NCBI RefSeq assembly: GCF_014529535.1
Contig: NW_023503376.1
Location: 5,095,716-5,159,715 of the forward strand
Direction: 5' to 3'
DNA from: Bradysia coprophila
Taxonomy: Eukaryota; Arthropoda; Insecta; Diptera; Sciaridae
DNA length: 64,000 bases
Shown here: piece after piece, positions 44,701 through 52,747 of the stretch
How the letters are laid out: every line of letters starts with the position of its first letter
Position numbering within the stretch: position 1 is the stretch's first letter
The notes under the pieces: model-generated
The model's database searches: none
What the model saw: the letters and a program-made list of their open reading frames with translations, nothing else
What the model was told of the DNA's origin: nothing
Program-made: the position numbers and the translations under genes

Positions 44701-47655
44701 AACGAGAATTGGCCTGTACAGATTTCAGTCAGCCTACATACTATCAAATTGTTCAGAGAATCCAAATTGGTGTCAAAATAAAAAAAAATTGAAAACAAAA
44801 TTTTGTTGGAATGTCTGGTGTGCGAGGCTGGACAGAAATTTCAGATTTCAGACTAACGGCAGAATTTCCTCGTTTTGAATTACGAAAAAATGAGATTGCT
44901 GTACACAATAGGTCTCGTACTCTAAGTGCACAAAACAAACCCGAACAAACATTTTTCATCTTAAGAGTGATATCGCGAAATCTTCGAACAACTTTGGGAC
45001 AAGGGGTCACGGATATTATTGACTTATAGCTCATTCGATTCGTATAACTGTTGCGAGTAAAACGTGGTACTACGTTTGGTGAACTTTATTTTGTTGTCGA
45101 CGCTCGAGGTCATGAAGTAAGGGGCTGCCAAACGGGCCCGAAACCGTTTTCTCGCGATTAGTCGAGTAAAACCATTTTGGGGAAAAACTTTTAGCTAGGC
45201 TTGTAGGTCTTGAAGAGACGCACATTTTGAGTATACACACCACCAGGTCCATGTTGACCTGTTGGTGATATCAATCATTTTAGGTGAAAAAATAGGTGAT
45301 TTTCCCAAGTCCCTGACCGGCTGCAGTGACATAAGTTCGAGACATGGTATGTATGATGAGAGATCCTAGCCTATGGTGTAAAACAACATGTAAAAACATC
45401 CTTGGATAAGTTTCACTGTAACGGGTTGGAGCGACAAGCCTAGCTAAAAAAGTTCTTTCCCAAAATGATTTTACTCGACTAATCGCGAGAAAACGATTTT
45501 GGGCCCTTTTTGGCAGACCCTTACTTCATGACCTCGAGCGTCGACAACAAAATAAAGTTCTCCAAACGTAGTACTACGTTTTACTCGCAAAAGTTCAACG
45601 AAGCGAATTACAGTTTGTTCATTTCATTTTTACACAGTTTCTAAAGATTGTCGATATGTCAGAGTTTTTAATGTACCCAGTCAATTAAGTTCTTCCCAAA
45701 TTGCGCAATATTTGAATTCGCGATAGAAATTTTAAATTTTGCGCCAAAAATTCATAATTTGGGAAGAACTTAATTGACTAGCTATAAGTCAATAATATCT
45801 GTGACCCCTTGTCCCAAAATGTCTGATTTTGTTCGATTTTGTACAACGGGAAATTCTGTGCGAATTCACCTTTTACGTAGTTGTTTGACGTGTTGTGTAA
45901 GCACCGTTTGCCAGATTACCCTTCGCCTTCCATAGAATTACTTACAGGACAACGAAATGATTTTCTTTGTAGTAGAGTGGTATTCGCATCGGAATTTGGG
46001 ACTAGACACATTCTACCATTCCATCATCAAAAGCTTCAATTTACTGATAAAAGAAAGTTCAAGAAAAGGTTACAATGTTGCCGACGAAAATCTTTTTCTA
46101 TTGACAAATATTTTTGTTGTTGTTGCTCGACGACCACGCACTCTCATAGCACCGAAATTAGTCAAATCAATTTCATCATTTTTATGGGCGATTTGCTGTG
46201 AACTTTGATGTATATATACTGGGAGCGGGGATGTGTATGGATGCGAAAAATAAAAACATAAAGAAAAAATATTCTTTTTATTACAACGCTGGCTGCCACA
46301 GCTTTTCATAGAAATTGTCTTTATAAACAACTGACGAGAGAAAAATAAATAAATATTTGCTGCCTACTCGTGGCACTTCAAACTTCCACGATTTTTTTTT
46401 ATCATTTTCCTTTTATCTTTCTTTTGTTTCCCCAAATGACTCTAGTCATCTAGAGAATTTTCTATCATGCGAACAAAAAAAAAACAAACTTTTTATTTCG
46501 GGCAAAATAAATGTTTAGACGAGAAGACGGCTTATTAAAGCGATTTAGTTTTCAATTTATTCAAACATAAACCACAATTCGCTACGTTTATTAATTTGAA
46601 ATTCGGTTATTTACCGCATGATATAACCGAATGTAGCGCTTGGGTTAAGGTTGTTATGTATGTGGTTTGTGAAAACTTTGTTAAATCGTTAAGAAAGGCA
46701 TTTCCTGTTACATAAAATCGTTCCGCACAATGTACCGTCCGTTCCATATTATTTCCAAGTAAACAGGTAAAAGGCGAATCTTACGTTGTAATCCTCTTAA
46801 CTCAACTGAACGAGCTTGAACTTTTTTTTAAGTTTGAATGGAAGGTTTTTTGGAACATAGTCAGTGCGGAGCAACGAACAGAATTTGGACAAAGTGGCAA
46901 AAAGTTGTCTATGGAAAGTTCAGAATGAAGTTTGTCAGACGTAACCATTGCGAAAAGTTTTGAAAGCTTTGTAAACTGTTGAACCAAACTTTACGGCCCA
47001 GCCTTTATGAACCTGTTATATCTACAGCGACGGTAAAAATTATCACCTGTACCTACCGTTGTGGAGAAATTTGCATCAATCTCTGTTTCAATTGATTAAA
47101 CCAAGCGAAGTAATAGATCCGATATTAATAATGACAAATGGCCAACAAACTAACTGAACAACAATATACACACTAGCATCATGAACCATTTTCGTTTCCT
47201 TTTACTCAACTTAACACAACTTGAATTTCCGTTCCTCTCTCATTTTTGTACATTTGAAAAAATTGTCCACCCTACCACTCGCACTCCTAAGTACTTGTAT
47301 ACCGAGTAGAGTCTATAATGAGCTTATTTAGAAAATAAAACGCCTAAATATCCTCTACAATTTTCGTGTATACAAACTGAAGAAGTTTGTAAACCCATCA
47401 CAGCTACATCTTACGTGAGACATTTATAAACATAAACAAAGGACAAGTTGCATTAATCATCAGATTAGCAATTTATTGCATTCATAAACCATTTATGGAA
47501 ATCGTTGAATTAGGTAAAATGTAAAGTCAACATTCTGTTGGAATCTGGATCAAGTTTACATTTATCTATCTCAATTTTACGCTGAGTTAAAATGATGATG
47601 AAAAATGTGTACTTACTTTGTATGGTTTGTTCTTATTATTGTTGTCTTCCTCCAT
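20528..47655 (-). CDS. Drep/CIDE-like protein (CIDE-N domain), four exons
   Basis: Joined exons, in coding order: 47655-47617, 33969-33757, 24922-24699 and 20720-20528, giving 669 nt and 222 residues. Exon 1 encodes MEEDNNNKNKPYK. Exon 2 carries a CIDE-N (CAD) domain with RNVKKSLVASSLEEI, the acidic LDSDGTEIDDEDYFQTL and PGEQW signatures. Exons 3-4 give a C-terminal domain with LSNMDPTDMGDIDFIETLKE and a helical LLHEKREAIDAIELLKLF, then a His/Thr-rich tail. CIDE-N domains form head-to-tail oligomers. In flies the family comprises the ICAD/CAD pair of apoptotic DNA fragmentation and the Drep-2/Drep-3 relatives. At 222 residues it is close to the size of vertebrate CIDE proteins. Which Drep paralogue this is cannot be settled by eye. 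Phases are 0, 0 and 2, and a split AG|A codon joins exons 3 and 4. Confidence 0.88.
20721..24698 (-). other. Drep-like gene, intron 3
   Basis: 3,978 bp. It holds the hAT-like element at 22027-22419 with its nested GCTTAG unit. The rest (20721-22018 and 22428-24698) shows no bordered repeat or supported gene; open frames at 21128-21346 and 23198-23425 have no recognisable features. Confidence 0.7.
22027..22419. mobile_element. hAT-like element with ACCGGTAA interior, 8-bp target duplication
   Basis: Termini TAGTGAATGCAACCGGTAAT and, inverted, ACGGTAATTGCATTCACTA. The perfect duplication GATGCGTA flanks it (22019-22026, 22420-22427). The interior is full of ACCGGTAA/TTACCGGT motifs. A single copy of the unit that forms the 14323 array (GCTTAGTTTACTC...GGAGTACTTTTTG) sits at 22129-22210. 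Confidence 0.85.
24699..24922 (-). CDS. Drep-like gene, exon 3
   Basis: 224 nt from a pyrimidine-rich acceptor (CCCCTACAG) to donor GTTAGG. It encodes PTHYVTITTRRESADMTDSC then a helical region ending DIDFIETLKEVSG plus two bases of an Arg codon. Ending here rather than at the downstream stop is favoured because exon 4 continues both the phase and the helix. Confidence 0.82.
25188..26432 (-). mobile_element. Dispersed GTACGGG(T/G)CT-ended repeat, copy A'
   Basis: Reverse-oriented near-full copy of 1751-2987 with the same internal order: CCGGAGGCAATATA patch, TATATAG palindromic patch, genomic CGGTCTCCTAACAAAATGGC patch, GTCTGTCC microsatellite (25319-25355) and the terminal hairpin by 25192. 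The microsatellite length differs between copies. Open frames 25224-25481, 25429-25683 and 25619-25879 belong to the repeat. Confidence 0.75.
27862..28045 (-). repeat. BEL/Pao element, 3' LTR
   Basis: 184 bp, starting TGTTTAAGG and ending GTCTGAACA on the plus strand; identical by eye to 29585-29768. Confidence 0.9.
28100..29566 (-). CDS. 488-residue ORF of the BEL/Pao element, with integrase remnant
   Basis: One uninterrupted frame opens 19 bp inside the 5' LTR and fills most of the element. Residues of about 350-470 match the BEL/Pao integrase core: KRFISRRAKPAIMY, NFVDWITELSK, then FGGIWEAAVQSMKFHLKQI, LTFKEL and CQIECAFISRP. The usual SDNG of the second catalytic aspartate is altered to NKNA, so the integrase is probably inactive, and RT, RNase H and protease are missing. 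The first 330 or so residues match nothing I recognise and are not typical Gag (no CCHC knuckle). It may be read-through of leftover and rearranged element sequence rather than a working protein; that it stays open is notable. Confidence 0.7.
   Translation of the reverse strand: MSVAQPFVYLIRVVVVREIGCFFIKLSVDESLCSDKCEQSRSKTIDIFVNHSNLYVCEKNQMVLVVSSKRYDLKSQVFSELEVLRFVPILSMFICEKNVDGNKRSLVNKRSTLSQIHASKIIIELQFHVVAHGLASCSTVFQCSIMTEKLIFDYKLVHSSITMQLVYASTAWLTSPFLCFKVIVCNNRLPKTINGVEQWSFYGFNFGQLQSVQRKPEFTILTLCVSIVKHHRVFHISIVCSIKVSFRALVSASHNGSSNHSSSSLSVSKAERVGSCKADRSAGFIHLAVIVPTAVSSYYCGQLQTVNGVSMCEQLAECFSTCLWNMSSLQHRSLENEALHGIRKRLSKRFISRRAKPAIMYNKNAANFVDWITELSKAQQSALREQMDEIVALFTNDGVDWEFNPTTASNFGGIWEAAVQSMKFHLKQIVGSSHLTFKELTILFCQIECAFISRPMCSLTDEDLNLSLFLSKFFRFIHFIFRANFISF
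29585..29768 (-). repeat. BEL/Pao element, 5' LTR
   Basis: 184 bp; see the element entry. On the minus strand it starts TGTTCAGACC and ends CCTTAAACA. Confidence 0.9.
30204..30636. mobile_element. Palindromic TA-flanked element, 433 bp
   Basis: Termini TCAGTCAAAAAAC and GTTTTTTGACTGA lie between TA dinucleotides (30202-30203, 30637-30638). Arms of about 180-190 bp match in inverted orientation (ACAAGAAATTTGCGTCACAA, ATTGACTCAAAA and others), with a unique centre at about 30384-30452. A single arm of the same family stands alone at 60646-60826. Mirrored open frames (30078-30467, 30399-30617) come from the symmetry. Confidence 0.78.
30655..31400. repeat. 109-bp tandem array, six clear units plus a decayed one
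   Basis: The phrase RGGAAYCAACCTTGGAAC recurs at 30841, 30950, 31059, 31168, 31277 and, decayed, 31386: exactly 109 bp apart. An older unit precedes them (30655-30840). Odd and even units carry alternating variants (TTAGGAATC and TTGGGAACC), suggesting growth by dimers of 218 bp. 109 is not divisible by three, so the short open frames across it are not coding. Confidence 0.85.
32455..33451 (+). mobile_element. Dispersed GTACGGGGCT-ended repeat, copy B, 9-bp target duplication
   Basis: Bounded by AAAAACGAG on both sides (32446-32454, 33452-33460), the only copy of the family with a clear duplication. It starts CCATCAGAACAGTCGGAGCG and ends CTTCGTACGGGGCT. Inside: AGCCCCGTAC near the left end (an inverted match to the right end), TTGCGCATAGCGCAA hairpin, two copies of the 144-bp unit that is amplified in copy C, and a GACGGACA microsatellite (33303-33322). 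Confidence 0.78.
33757..33969 (-). CDS. Drep-like gene, exon 2 (CIDE-N domain)
   Basis: 213 nt, 71 codons, from acceptor TTACAG to donor GTAAGT. It holds nearly the whole CIDE-N domain: the basic RNVKK patch, SLVASSLEEIKTK helix, TIHLDSDGTEIDDEDYF acidic face and ELIAVFPGEQW. Open frame past the donor (to 33652) is intron. Confidence 0.92.
34064..35754 (+). mobile_element. Dispersed GTACGGGGCT-ended repeat, copy C
   Basis: Shares its left 35 bp with copy B (CATCAGAACAGTCGGAGCG, then GACTTAGCCCCGTACGA) and ends CAGTACTTCGTACGGGGCT. The microsatellite is a run of about nine GGAC units (35588-35625). It is longer than copy B because of an internal 144-bp tandem array. No clear target duplication. 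Confidence 0.75.
34300..35300. repeat. 144-bp tandem array inside repeat copy C, seven units
   Basis: The landmark GGCCTTAGTCCAA (or GACCTTAGTCC) recurs at 34433, 34577, 34722, 34866, 35010, 35154 and a last diverged one at 35298, i.e. every 144-145 bp. Units contain AATCGGATGAGATTTACTCG and CCACGTTCTTTTCGGTATTC. Copy B holds the same unit about twice. Confidence 0.85.
36838..37083 (+). CDS. Possible small ORF, 81 residues, unknown
   Basis: ATG at 36838 opens a basic, helical-looking frame (SHQISLQRRLFQKALETTKS, then ENYFEMQQRHVQRKYAQYTVG). I do not recognise it. It lies in the long first intron of the Drep-like gene, on the opposite strand. A donor-like GGATGTGAGTC occurs at about 36986, so the true exon, if any, might end there. 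No promoter or poly(A) signal is clear. Its composition looks more protein-like than neighbouring frames, which is the only reason it is listed. Confidence 0.25.
   Translation: MSSARSHQISLQRRLFQKALETTKSDHENYFEMQQRHVQRKYAQYTVGVGCESFKTLNFIFRLSEKYPTITKDDFRIEMKK
37110..37176. repeat. Short inverted repeat
   Basis: AAGGCCAGGTTGAAG at about 37110 is complementary, imperfectly, to CTTTAACCTGGCCGT ending near 37176. Confidence 0.45.
37975..38233. repeat. 36-bp minisatellite, left block
   Basis: About seven units of the type TGTTTGTAGAAGAGAGTGTT-GCTTCCTTTTACAAAG, period 36 bp. The array resumes at 38909-39051 and again at 40333-40440 after two transposon insertions. A period divisible by three leaves long open frames with a 12-residue repeat on both strands; I regard these as non-coding. 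Confidence 0.8.
38242..38908. mobile_element. Nested TIR element of the GGGTAATTTGGCAC family, 667 bp
   Basis: Inserted in the minisatellite: GTTTGTAA at 38234-38241 is repeated at 38909-38916, after which the minisatellite unit continues in register, so the duplication is real and not just array periodicity. Left end GGGGTAGGGTAATTTGGCAC, right end GTGTGCCGAATTCTCGGATCCC in inverted orientation. Internal copies of (T/A)ATTTGGCAC and TAATCTGGCAC suggest a second, nested pair of ends. Confidence 0.75.
38909..39051. repeat. 36-bp minisatellite, middle block
   Basis: About four diverged units between the two nested elements. Confidence 0.7.
39052..40323. mobile_element. hAT-like element, 1,272 bp, nested in the minisatellite
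   Basis: Starts CAGGCCTCCTTATTTCC and ends GAGAGGCCTG; GTGATGGTT is duplicated at 39043-39051 and 40324-40332 (8 bp of a typical hAT duplication, with one further matching base). TCCTTATTT motifs repeat at both ends. No transposase frame. The open frame 39538-39720 within it has no recognisable domain. Confidence 0.82.
40333..40440. repeat. 36-bp minisatellite, right block
   Basis: About three decayed units (TTTTGCAAAGTGTTTTTAAA, TTTTACAAAGTATTTGAAGA and so on). Confidence 0.65.
41645..41968. mobile_element. Palindromic element, 324 bp
   Basis: Ends CACTGATAAA and TTTTTATCAGTG, with arms of about 120-140 bp that share GTCAACATACGTCCAGTATG, ATGAAATGGCTGGCAGAC and CTACTTCGGATATGTATAT in inverted orientation. 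The TACATGTCAGACGTT motif is repeated in the right arm. Lies in Drep intron 1. Confidence 0.72.
42034..42203. repeat. 85-bp tandem duplication
   Basis: GTTACCGGAGTTCTTGACAC starts two near-identical 85-bp units at 42034 and 42119, abutting the element that begins at 42204. Confidence 0.85.
42204..42537 (-). mobile_element. AATAGTYATTT-ended MITE, copy 1, 334 bp
   Basis: Perfect 11-bp ends AATAGTCATTT and AAATGACTATT. Inside is a strong hairpin: GACGGTTGATTTAAGGCA (about 42431) pairs with TGCCTTAAATCAATCGTCC (about 42495). It shares the TTCGGGGCCGAAAATGAGGG block with copy 2 at 51465, in opposite orientation. Confidence 0.75.
44994..45818. mobile_element. Long imperfect palindrome, about 825 bp
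   Basis: TTGGGACAAGGGGTCACGGA at the left pairs with the right end (GTGACCCCTTGTCCCAAA). Inner arms pair TCGACGCTCGAGGTCATGAA with TTCATGACCTCGAGCGTCGA, and CGCGATTAGTCGAGTAAAA with its complement. The right arm is interrupted by the small element at 45679-45779. In Drep intron 1 it would be transcribed as a hairpin. Confidence 0.7.
45679..45779. mobile_element. Nested palindromic MITE, 101 bp
   Basis: AGTCAATTAAGTTCTTCCCA and TGGGAAGAACTTAATTGACT are exact complements (24 bp in all). It interrupts the right arm of the larger palindrome. Confidence 0.7.
45858..45929. repeat. Solo end of the GGGTAATCTGGCA family
   Basis: CACCTTTTACGTAGTT...TGCCAGATTACCCTTCGCCTT matches the right half of 7356-7589 with no partner end nearby. 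Confidence 0.6.
47617..47655 (-). CDS. Drep-like gene, exon 1 (start codon)
   Basis: ATG at 47655 opens 13 codons ending PYK, followed by a strong GTAAGT donor (47616-47611). The end of exon 1 reads directly into IKDVTRNVKK of exon 2, a typical CIDE-N beginning, which supports both the start and the junction. Confidence 0.8.
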
Positions 47656-48413
47656 GTTCACTTCACAACCGATTTTAAACAATTTTTACTTAAAACACAA
47701 CAGTCCGCCTTTGCGTTTAATTAATAGAAAAGTTCTTGTCGATACACACACCACCGTTATGTCGTTTAATTAACCAAAATAATTTGTGTTTGTTTTCATT
47801 ATCAGTAACAGTAGACCGCACTGCTTCTATAGGCACATCCACTTCGTCAGACTTCAAAAATTACTATGAACACTCCATGTATTGAGAAAAGACCGAATTG
47901 TCTCTTTTCGCGAATTGCTTTGCATGTATTGGTGTTATAATATCTGCGCACACACTCTGAAAATTCTACGTCGTCTGTACGTAATAAAAATGCACAGTGT
48001 ATACGTATAAGCCAGACGGGTGGTAGATTTCTCGTAGTATATGTTTAGGCGGTAACTTTACGCTTCGCGCATAACAGTGTCTTCACTGTATAATTTCAGA
48101 GACAGAATATTTTTTTGTGTCAATGCACTTTTCGATATTAAAGAATGCCACCCAATGTTGGCGAAAAATAACGTCTTACAAGGATTAAGATGTGTGAGTC
48201 TAGGCAATTCAATTCATCATCATAATTATGGTATTAATAAAAAAATCTTCAGTAAAGTTGGCTCATGCACACTTAGCCATAAAAAATGGGTACTAGGCGA
48301 CAAAGTAGTACATCTAAGTGAGGGTACGGGTATGTACACACAATAGGTGTAGAGTTTTAAATGTATCTTCACTGCATATATTAACCGGAAATCATCAATA
48401 TAGAATAGAGTCT
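47656..48413. other. 5' flank of the Drep-like gene
   Basis: Region upstream of the minus-strand start codon at 47655. No obvious TATA box at a fitting distance. The plus-strand open frame 48077-48346 has no recognisable domain. Confidence 0.4.
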
Positions 48414-48421
48414 GCAATAGC

Positions 48422-48806
48422 AATACCCTCTCTAGCAACCAAGCTTCATTTTAACGCTGTCAAAATACCACCTTATTTTGACAAATGTGTTACTGACTCT
48501 TTTTGTAATAGAATCGCCGTGCCGCGTTCTTTTTTAAAACAATATCGACGTCACACCAAAAGGACAAACTTTAAACTTTTGCACACCAAAATGACGGAGC
48601 AACACACAAAAAATGACGTCAAAATCACAAATTATTCATCTTCGAAATGGTAACAGGAGACGTAATATTTTCAACGCAAAAAAGGACGTCGCTGCTCATA
48701 CTTCATTTAATTCATTTGTAAAAGTGTCAAATTTTCTGTGAGAGGATATGCTGTACAGTTTTACCACCTTAATTTTCTTAGTTTGGTTGCTAGAGAGGGT
48801 ATCGGG
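48422..48806. mobile_element. TIR element, 385 bp, 8-bp target duplication
   Basis: ATACCCTCTCTAGCAACCAA at the left pairs with TTGGTTGCTAGAGAGGGTAT at the right; GCAATAGC is duplicated at 48414-48421 and 48807-48814. Inner CCACCTTATTTT and TACCACCTTAATTTTC blocks are not clearly paired. Confidence 0.78.
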
Positions 48807-48814
48807 GCAATAGC

Positions 48815-51054
48815 CATAATAAATGTCATTCGAATCTAGATATGATAGACCTTATTATTCACAAATTACGCAAGCTAAAATTGTGGATTTCCGACCCTTT
48901 CTCTACTGCATAGGTTTCTAGAGAACTTTCCCACTTCAATGCTCAAAACAAACGAGACATTGAAAACGTGTTTTGGTCCTAGTTTTCATTGACAGATGGA
49001 GCAGTCGCGATTTTGAATAGAAAAAGTTCTAACTTCATTTGACAGTTTCGAAAATTTCGTCATGAAAAATAGGTGTAATTTTGATTACACCGCCTTCGTG
49101 ATCAACTCGAAAGTGTCTTAACCTGTTCTTTCAGAACCTTGCTTCATAGATCAGACGTCAAATTCAATGTGCACATGTAACATACGATTTTTAACATCTA
49201 TGATCCCATAGCACTGTTTCTAGCATTAACATCAAATTAACAAACGTCAAATTTGGCGGCTTTAGTGGAATGATCATAGAGTTACAAGCATCTTTTCTAT
49301 TGTTTAATGTGTAAACGAAGAGAAAAAGGAGTGCTTTTTTCGCAAGTGGAAATAAAGACTAAGTCTGAATTCATAGTCATCCGTTTTCATTCCGTTGTGC
49401 CTCGTCATTTTATCCACACATTTCACCTAAATTTCACCATATGAGGGTGTGAATATATATGGTTAGGTGCTCACATAATTTAGCGAACGCAAATAAATTT
49501 TCCTTCTTTATACAACCAACGGTATAATGACAGACGACGGCGGCGGTCCTATACCGAGTTATATTTTTATTTTGTATAAACACAAACATCGCATTTTTTG
49601 CTCTAAGCTTTAAATATGATGATGTCTAGACGATTGTGAGATTTCCCATTTAGTTTCTAAACAAATAATCGGTTCGAGGTTGAAATGTTAAAGTTTGACA
49701 TGGATGGGGTCAATGAATTGATTTGAGATGAAAACGTTGGATCGAAGTGCTTTTTTTTACAAAAAAAGAGGTAAAAACGACAAGTCAAATTCTTTATGAA
49801 TGGCTAGAAGAATCGAGCGAACTTTCGAAGTTGTAACTAACGAAGGTACATTGGATTCTTTTGTGAACTTTTCTTTTTATTTAAACGCACTTATAACAGC
49901 AATTGGTCATCTAATATGGAAGTTCATAAAGGTTTAAGTTTATTGGATATTGGATGGTAATATTTAGACGTTGTTTTATTTGGGTTTTCCATTATATTCA
50001 ATTGAATTACTGTTATATTTTCCCAATATTGGTAGATATTGGTCAAAATTGAGCGAAATAACGGTAAAGTGCTCAAAAATATTTGTAAAAGGAAAAATTG
50101 CATTGGTGAACCAAGAAATTTGGATGCTGCAACATATTTTTCCATTAGATATTGAGTTGAACTTTTGGTATAAGATAAATGTAGGTACAGCACACTCAAC
50201 CGAACCAAAAATCCGAATGTGTGACACACAGAGTAGACATTTTGGAACTTTATCTCATTTTAAATTCATCTTATTTTTCAATTTCTGCACAGACATTTTG
50301 AATCATAAATTTCTACAAGTGAAGCCTCTCGTTACACCACACCATCCATAAAAGCCATAAATATTGTTTTCACATTTCGATGAATGATTAATGAATTTCG
50401 TATTATTTTGATGTTGGAAAAAGGGGCAAAATTGAAATGTTATGGCATTTGCGAAATTATGACTGGAGGGGTTATATTTTATGAGGAAAGCTTGGCATTT
50501 TAATGAAATAAATTGTTTATTCAGCAAAGAAATGTAAATGTTTGTACAGTTGAGGAGAGGAGAGTAAGAGTAGAAAGCAAGTGGAGTGAAATCTTCAGAA
50601 ATCACATCATCAGAATTATGTGTACGATGTTTACAAATAGCTAAGGTATCTCTAACCTGTTTTAACTTTTAGAAACTCTTGTCGACAACGACGACAATTA
50701 TAAAGTCTTCATTTATTCTCATCCAATTTCGAAAAACTGAGTCTTTTTAACTTTGTATTTCTTTCTGAGGTTTATCTGCAGATTGTTAAGACAACAAGTT
50801 CTTAAACAGAAAACAAACGAAGTAATTGATTTTGTATTCATCAAATAAGGAACAATTCAACGATGATATGCTTGTTGTTTCTGAATTAGTAATGAAAAGC
50901 TACACGGCAGAGTAAAGTAAACCAGGTAGGAGCGCTTGATCTGACAAGGGACTTGAATAATCTAGTAGCATTTGCATCTTGCGAATAAAATTAATTCAAT
51001 TTATGTCATGTCAGGGTTTCATTTTCATACAGTGGATACCAAGGCTGTATACTT
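48815..51054. other. Intergenic, no gene seen
   Basis: CTGTTCTTTCAGAACCTTG at about 49126-49144 also occurs (minus strand) at 59488-59506 by the LINE fragment, so a repeat 3' end may lie here. Open frames 49924-50229, 49971-50351 and 50303-50605 overlap each other on both strands and show no domain. Confidence 0.45.
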
Positions 51055-51251
51055 TGGGGAGGTCACGCAGACCGCCATTTTATTAGATACGCGGGAACAC
51101 ACCACTTCTGATGATTTTACATGTAAAAAAATTCACCACATCATCAAGACGACGAGAATCATCAGAGTAGGTGAATTTTTGTATGAAATCGGCCATTTTA
51201 TCATCAACTGTGGTGTGTAACCCGCGTATCTGTATCTGCGTGACCTCCCCA
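51055..51251. mobile_element. Palindromic MITE, TGGGGAGGTCACGCAGA ends
   Basis: TGGGGAGGTCACGCAGA on the left and TCTGCGTGACCTCCCCA on the right are exact complements; GATACGCGGG and CACACCAC blocks continue the inverted match. 197 bp. Confidence 0.75.
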
Positions 51252-51287
51252 GGACGAGTTGGGCAATTCAGGTGATAATATTTCATT

Positions 51288-51421
51288 ATATGCTTCCTAC
51301 TGCGGGACGAAAGAAAAAAATGTAAACCCACGGGCCGAAAGTGACAGATATGTACAATTTTCTGTCACTTTCGGCCCTTGGGCTTACATTTTTCAACTTT
51401 CGTCCCCAGTAGGAGGCATAT
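51288..51421. mobile_element. Palindromic MITE, about 134 bp
   Basis: Arms pair GGGCCGAAAGTGACAGA with TCTGTCACTTTCGGCCC and TGTAAACCC with GGGCTTACA; the ends are ATATGC(T/C)TCCTACTG. Starts 36 bp after the previous MITE. Confidence 0.75.
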
Positions 51422-51464
51422 AAAACTTAATACGTAACTCTTTCGGCCTCCTCAATCGATACGT

Positions 51465-51672
51465 AATAGTTATTTGTGTATCTGTTTTGGACGTTTGATT
51501 TTAGGCAATTTCGCGAGTTGTATCCCGAACGAAGTGAGGGCTACATGCGAAAGTGCCTAAAATCAAACGTCCAAAACAGATACTCAAAAAAAATTTCATG
51601 TAAGGGGTCGAAAACCCGAGAAAAATCTCGAAACTCCCTCATTTTCGGCCCCGACACATGAAAATAACTATT
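51465..51672 (+). mobile_element. AATAGTYATTT-ended MITE, copy 2, 208 bp
   Basis: Perfect 11-bp ends AATAGTTATTT and AAATAACTATT. The internal hairpin pairs CTGTTTTGGACGTTTGATTT (51481) with AAATCAAACGTCCAAAACAG (ending 51580), a near-perfect stem of over 30 bp. Same family as 42204-42537. Confidence 0.75.
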
Positions 51673-52739
51673 GCTTAACTGGAAGTAATTTTGTCCGAAT
51701 TTCTGCTCTTCAAGTTTGTCTTTATATTAAAAACTGTCACCTGCTTCATGCCATGAAAATATTTTGAAAATATCAAATATTGAAACTTGTTAGAACCAAC
51801 TTTATCCAAATATTAATAATCATCGACAAGGACGAGAAAAAGCGATGAACTCTGGTTAGTGTCTTATTATATAGATCAACTTCAAGGCCGCTTGAAATGC
51901 CATCCACTGTAAAAAAAACTCATACAAATGAATGAATGAGCGAAACATTTAACGAAACTTAAGTGAGGTTACGTCTGAAAGTATCTTGAAGATGATCTTT
52001 TGTACAACGAATGTTTAAACTAATGAAGTAAAAGATTTTACGTTAAACACTTTAGTATACCAACCTTTAAACATTGTAGCTACAGACTTAGCTGCTTCAA
52101 GTGCACTATACAGTCTTAATATAGAGTCACTGAAATCTTTTAACCTACATCGATATTTGCAATTCTAGGTACATTCAGTACAAGTACTCAAATTAAGATT
52201 TCCGACTAATCTTCCTGTTCTAAGTCTCTAAAGTAGTTTTCTACACAAAAAACGGTTCCATTCATTATTTTCGTTATTACATTAATCTTACGAAACTCTC
52301 ATTCCACTTCAGTGGCGAAGGGGGATTTTTCTTTACAGACCTGGTGTACCTCTACTACACGGTCAATGAAATTATACAAATTTTCATTTAGCTTACCGCG
52401 TCGTTTCTACACGTTTCGCTCGGTATCGTAAGAATTTATTGAGCTGTTGAACGTTGTATGTAGGTGATTTTATTATTCATTAAATTGAATGAATAAAATA
52501 ATTGAATTATTTCGATGTTGAAACAGCTGTGTTTGATGGTGTTTTCTGTCGTTTGCAGCCACTTGAAAATAAAGTGAGCTACTAATATGCTTTATTAGAA
52601 AAAAATGCAGTCATCACTTAAGGCTGACAAATAATAAGTCGATTCTCAAATCTCTACAATATTAATGTCCAAATTTTTGTCTCCGTTTTACCTAAACATT
52701 CCAAATTACTGTTGGTTGAAACTATCGCGTGTTCATTTC
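51673..52739. other. Intergenic, no gene seen
   Basis: AT-rich. A stray TGAAGTAAAAGATTTT motif of the dispersed family lies at about 52023. No other feature. Confidence 0.5.
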
Positions 52740-52747
52740 ATGTATAA

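Larger units (their letters stand above)
33970..47616 (-). other. Drep-like gene, intron 1
   Basis: 13,647 bp. It holds repeat copy C, a 2.8-kb composite element with a 36-bp minisatellite, and several palindromic elements between 41645 and 45929. Unexplained stretches are 35755-37793, 40619-41644, 42538-44993 and 45930-47610; apart from a possible small ORF at 36838, I see no gene in them. Confidence 0.7.

Noticed and set aside
49924-50605. Four overlapping frames of 80-126 residues
   Set aside because: AT-rich, on both strands and in several frames, hydrophobic by composition; nothing recognisable.
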